This document shows positions 60,393 to 64,000 of a stretch of DNA of 64,000 nucleotides, one piece after another. Within the stretch, counting starts at the first letter, position 1. Each line of letters starts with the position of its first letter. The notes under the pieces are model-generated. The model had not been told where the DNA came from. It did no database searches and saw nothing but the letters and a program-made list of their open reading frames with translations. This DNA is from Lepidurus packardi (taxonomy: Eukaryota > Arthropoda > Branchiopoda > Notostraca > Triopsidae): the NCBI GenBank assembly GCA_023053545.1, contig JAKZAN010000006.1, positions 191,001 to 255,000 of the forward strand, in the 5' to 3' direction. The translations under genes were made by a program, and so were the position numbers.

Positions 60393-61345
60393 GCCCTAAA
60401 AAATAGTTGTTGAAATGCTAGTTTCTTCTATCCAAGCTGTCAATTTAACCAAAAAGAAGTCAAGAGTTTGGTAGACTACGTTATTATTCTTTTTATTCTT
60501 TTGAGGAATTCAATATAGAAATACCCCAAACGCTTAAGATGTAGTGTAGATATTGAAAGTATCATTGAAAGTATTATGGAGTATCATTCAAAGACGCATT
60601 ATAGAATCATTAATAACACTTCACAAGTTAAATTCACAAGTTTTAGGCAGAAAAGTTGAATTTCCTCAAAATATGGTCAATCATATCATAATATTAGTTA
60701 ACAATTGACACTTTCAAAGGTAGCAGAACCTACCTTTCACTGAGAGTTCTATTCGCTAGGTATTACTTCTAATTTTCTTCTTCTAATTCGAGATTTAAAG
60801 CTCAACCCACACTTTGTTGATCAGTTTGTCATTGTTGACGTATTTAATGGACTTACGTTCTGACAATCCGCTTGTTGGCTAGCTCCGTAGATGGCGGTAG
60901 TGAACGTCACATTCTTTTAGGGCCTTAGCTTAGATGGCGTTACGATGAAGCATTCAAATATACCAGCACGTGTTTTTATCTGTGTTCAAGTGTGTAAGGC
61001 GTGAAACGGGATAATGACGGAATAATTCAATTTGATAATGAAGTAAGCTGGAGTTATTAAGAAGTTTATTTACTCCAAATAAAAGCGCTGTGTACAGCAC
61101 ATGTCTTTTCACCGTTACCGTTGAGTTATCACAACATATTCTCTTTCCACACATTTATAATTATAAAAGCGGGGTATTTTTGGTAAAAAATTAGAATCTA
61201 AAAGCGCCGTATAGAAAATTATAGACGCCATTGCTTTTTAGAGTGTTACTGTTAGTTTTACAAATTTTCAAAAAAGTAATACGACTAAAGACACTTGGGG
61301 GAGTATACACGTGAATATTTCTAGCTTAATGATGGTTATTCTTTT
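60393..61345. other. Intergenic spacer between VPS45 and the next minus-strand gene
   Basis: It holds the VPS45 5' flank and the 3' flank of the right-hand gene, AT-rich. I see no gene or clear repeat. Confidence 0.6.
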
Positions 61346-64000
61346 TTATTTCCGTATTCTTCGGAACCATCCTGCCATGCGCGAATCCTTGGGCATGGTC
61401 GAGGATCTAGAAACGGAATTTTTATTTTTATCTTTGTCTTTTCCAGCAATAGGATTTCTTTGAAGCGTCGACAGGTTATCGGGCTTGGAGGCGGGGCTTG
61501 CTTCTACTGTACTGGGCGCTTTTTCGTGTTGAACTTCGCGCCGTTTGCCCGGAGGGCGTGGCGGTTTGCCCTTACCGGCCGGCAGAGGCTTGATCGTTTG
61601 GTTGTTATTGTAAGTAATTTCGTAGTTTTCCTTGTAATGACGCGGTTTCCATGGCGTGAGTACCGAGAACGACCGCGAGATTTGTTTGGAGCGCTGGAAG
61701 TTCGCGCCACGCTGCGGCGTACCGGGCAACCGGTCGACGCTGCCCTCGGTACTAGTGTGGTGAGACTGAAACTCGACGTCGGTGGACATGTTTTTCAGTT
61801 CAACACCGTGGAACTTGGGGATTTTGGCCACTCGGGAGGCATGGACGTAGACTGAGCGCCGCGATTCGCCACTTGCTCCGCTGATTTGATTGCTGATCTT
61901 GCTACTCAGCTCGCTCTCGGAGCTGCTCAGGAAGTTGTTCGTGGCCAAGCCGGTAGGACGGCGGGGACTCAGGTTACGGTCTTTCTTGTCGCGGCGTAAC
62001 TCACCGATGTGCGAGGTGCTACGCTCTAAGCGTTTCGGGCCCGAAACGTAGGCGTGCCGGGGTGATCCACTGCTGCTCTCTTTACTGCGGCGTTCCGCGT
62101 CGGTGTCGCCAAAGTAGCGCGTGGGCGAAGGTTCCTTCTTCCTGTTGGCGTAGTTCGTGGTGAAATAGACGGTTGAGTCGTTTTCGAATTCTTCCGGTCG
62201 AGGGTGGCGACTCTCGCTTACGATCTTAGGACCCCTGTCGTCCTCGGCCGAGTAGTGCGTTGTACCAACAAAGTACCCGTCGGATTTAGTAAAGTTGGGC
62301 TTGGTAGCGAACTGGCCTTCTCGGTCGGTATTGGAGATCTTCTCCGAGTTCCTTTTCAGCGTGTCCGAGCGTTTCAAGGAGTACGATGACGAGTATTTCG
62401 AGTTTTCTTTCGGCGACCTGTCTTTGGATTCCATCGCCTGAGGAGAAAGAGAGGGAAAAGTCAATACGCTTTGAATAATCGTGTCCATCTGCTTCTTACC
62501 TGTACTTTGAAGTATGTGCCGTCTTCACTCTCGTTGTCGAGGTAAGGTGACGCGCGGTAGTCCTTAGTGTCCGCTGGGGATACTTTTAAAGTCGATCCGT
62601 ATTCGAAGCTTTGGCCACTTCTTCCCTTGACCAAGCCCCTGCCCAGTTCCGCGTCCTCTTTCGAGCCCTTCTTGTGCTTGGCAGACTTTCGACCCAGTGA
62701 CTTGTCGTTCTTCAGAGTATCAACCTTGTAGGCTTCCTCCTCCCGGAGTGGAAGGGGAACGCTCTTGTCTCGGTTGTCAGGTTTGTTGTTGGTTTGCTTG
62801 GCTGTTTTTTTGCTGTGGTTGAACCTTCGATCGCCGCCCAAAAACACCGATAGGAAGTTCTTCCGTTGACGTTGGATCTTGCTGTCCTTATCCGACTCGC
62901 CACCGCTCTCCAGTTCGTTGCTCTGAAACACCACACCGTTGCGCGATTCCAGGTCTCGGTAGCGTTTGCTACCGTAGTCTTTCCTCCTCTTCTCGGGGGG
63001 GAAGTTATCGGCGAACCGGACGGAGGACGGTGCGTTTCGGCTGGTGGAGGTTCTGTTGCTGTTTTCATCGGAAGACTTCCGCGACATGTGCTTCGGCAAG
63101 GATTGAACCACAGTTTCTGCTCTGTAGTGGACTTGCTCGTTTTCATTATCATCGCTGAACTTGCGGAGCGGAGTCGGGGAGTACTCGGGATCGGGTTCCC
63201 GGGCCGTACTAATGGTATGTTTGGCCACGTAGTACTGTTCGGGCGAGGGCTTCCGGGTCCGGTTGTAACTCGTGGGTGTTGGTTTATCGGGCAGATCCGC
63301 AACGGTGCGCTCGCGTGGTATGTCGGGGGCACGACCTTTCTTGAAGGTAGGGAAGGTAGGAGTGGTAGTCGTTATAGTAGGTTTCTTAACTGGCTGCCGG
63401 ACAGGACTTGGACTGCTACGTTCAGTGATGGAGCTAGAACTTCTGGAAGAATGAGCTTGGTAGTTATCGCTGAGGGGGTTTCTCTGGAGACGCGCCTTTT
63501 CCTGAGACTGAATCTTTCCAACGAGGTTGCGGACACTTCTAAATTCTTCCGTGACCTCCGGATTGGTCTTGTTGTGGATGTACACGGGTTTGCTGTGGAA
63601 GGTTGTGCTGTCGGTTTGGTCTTTGGTCTGATAGCCGGTCATCTTCTTGAGGCGGAGTGGAGGTTTGGGCATTTCTTCCGGTTCGTTCCGGGTGGAGTGC
63701 GTAAACTCGTTGTGGCTGGTCATGCCCGTGCCCATCCTGGGTACCTGCCGCTCGTTCCTTCGTTGTAGCGTCTCAAAGTCCGATCGACGGGAAGATCGAT
63801 AGGCACCGCGTGGTGGTTCGGCAAACGGTCCACTTTGGACAATGACTGGCGCACGCTTGGCAGGAATGGGTTGACGCTCGGGTGAGGACGAGTTTCTGTC
63901 GTAGAAATCACCAGCTCGGGAAACAAACGTTTGGCGTTGAGGACTGCCGTGGCGGTAGCGATCCTCTGGGGGTGGCAGTTCTGCTTCCATTTCTTGCATT
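61346..64000 (-). CDS. Large basic, disordered protein, 3' part (continues past window)
   Basis: Two exons are visible: one covering 62500 to the window edge (at least 500 codons) and the last at 62437-61346 (363 residues), joined in phase 0 by a 62-bp GT-AG intron. At least 863 residues. The open frame continues to the right edge, so the true start is unknown. The protein is rich in Ser, Arg, Lys, Pro and Asn, with runs such as RSSSSITERSSPSPVRQPV, KPTITTTTPTFPTF and PAGKGKPPRPPGKRRE (an SH3-ligand-like proline motif), and ends DSRMAGWFRRIRK. No folded domain or TM segment is seen. It resembles cytoskeletal or scaffold tails, but I do not recognise the family. It is clearly coding: both exons are long open frames within AT-rich surroundings. 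Confidence 0.85.

Noticed and set aside
62866-63768. 300-codon plus-strand ORF
   Set aside because: Antisense shadow of the right-hand disordered-protein exon, whose biased codons keep the opposite strand open.
1-64000. CRISPR array, operons, prokaryotic RBS, tRNA or rRNA genes, virus-derived elements
   Set aside because: Looked for and not seen. Repeats here are few-copy and irregular, no TpsiC-type tRNA signature with a matching acceptor stem was found, and no reverse transcriptase, capsid or envelope-like coding remnant is evident.

Overview
This is a piece of an animal (metazoan) nuclear genome, not a bacterial or viral one. Every confident gene is split by GT-AG introns, mostly 60-110 bp with a few of several kb, and the products are animal proteins: FKBP8, a GT17 glycosyltransferase, an adhesion GPCR, a reprolysin metalloprotease, Eyes absent and VPS45. 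Short introns, AT-rich spacers with many homopolymer runs, and the Eya and metalloprotease sequences fit an arthropod, perhaps a branchiopod crustacean such as Daphnia. That placement is inference. I rebuilt gene models by hand, joining exons only where splice dinucleotides, reading phase and family similarity agreed.

Layout. 1-2.0 kb has no recognised gene and holds a diverged direct duplication. 2.0-3.5 kb (-) is an FKBP8-like immunophilin without the usual C-terminal membrane anchor. 4.3-5.7 kb (+) is an MGAT3-like GT17 enzyme, divergent from FKBP8 across about 0.8 kb. 6.5-11.1 kb (-) is a 1,270-residue adhesion GPCR with a C-type-lectin-like N-terminus, an Ig-like segment, two HRM-like modules, GAIN/GPS and 7TM. 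12.7-22.7 kb (-) is an 852-residue secreted reprolysin with an ADAMTS-like Cys-rich region, a mucin-like linker and an ShKT-like tail, but no thrombospondin repeat. One catalytic-domain exon is only 56 nt. A 97-codon unknown ORF with its own TATA-like box and polyA signal lies on the opposite strand in one of its introns.

22.7-29.7 kb is gene-poor. 29.7-43.4 kb (-) is a complete eyes absent (Eya) gene, 14 coding exons and 627 residues, whose introns hold two duplicated noncoding families, a cluster of TGACGTCA-type sites and short duplications. 43.4-57.3 kb is a long spacer rich in short repeats. 57.4-60.4 kb (-) is a complete VPS45 gene (12 coding exons, 576 residues) with one GC-AG intron. 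61.3-64.0 kb (-) is the 3' part of a large, basic, disordered, unrecognised protein that runs off the window.

The genes do not form one pathway; this looks like an ordinary gene neighbourhood. Most deserving of a second look are the domain architectures of the GPCR and the metalloprotease, the nested ORF, the Eya GDR motif, three long perfect intronic hairpins, and several small unnamed repeat families. No CRISPR array, tRNA, rRNA or virus-derived element was found.
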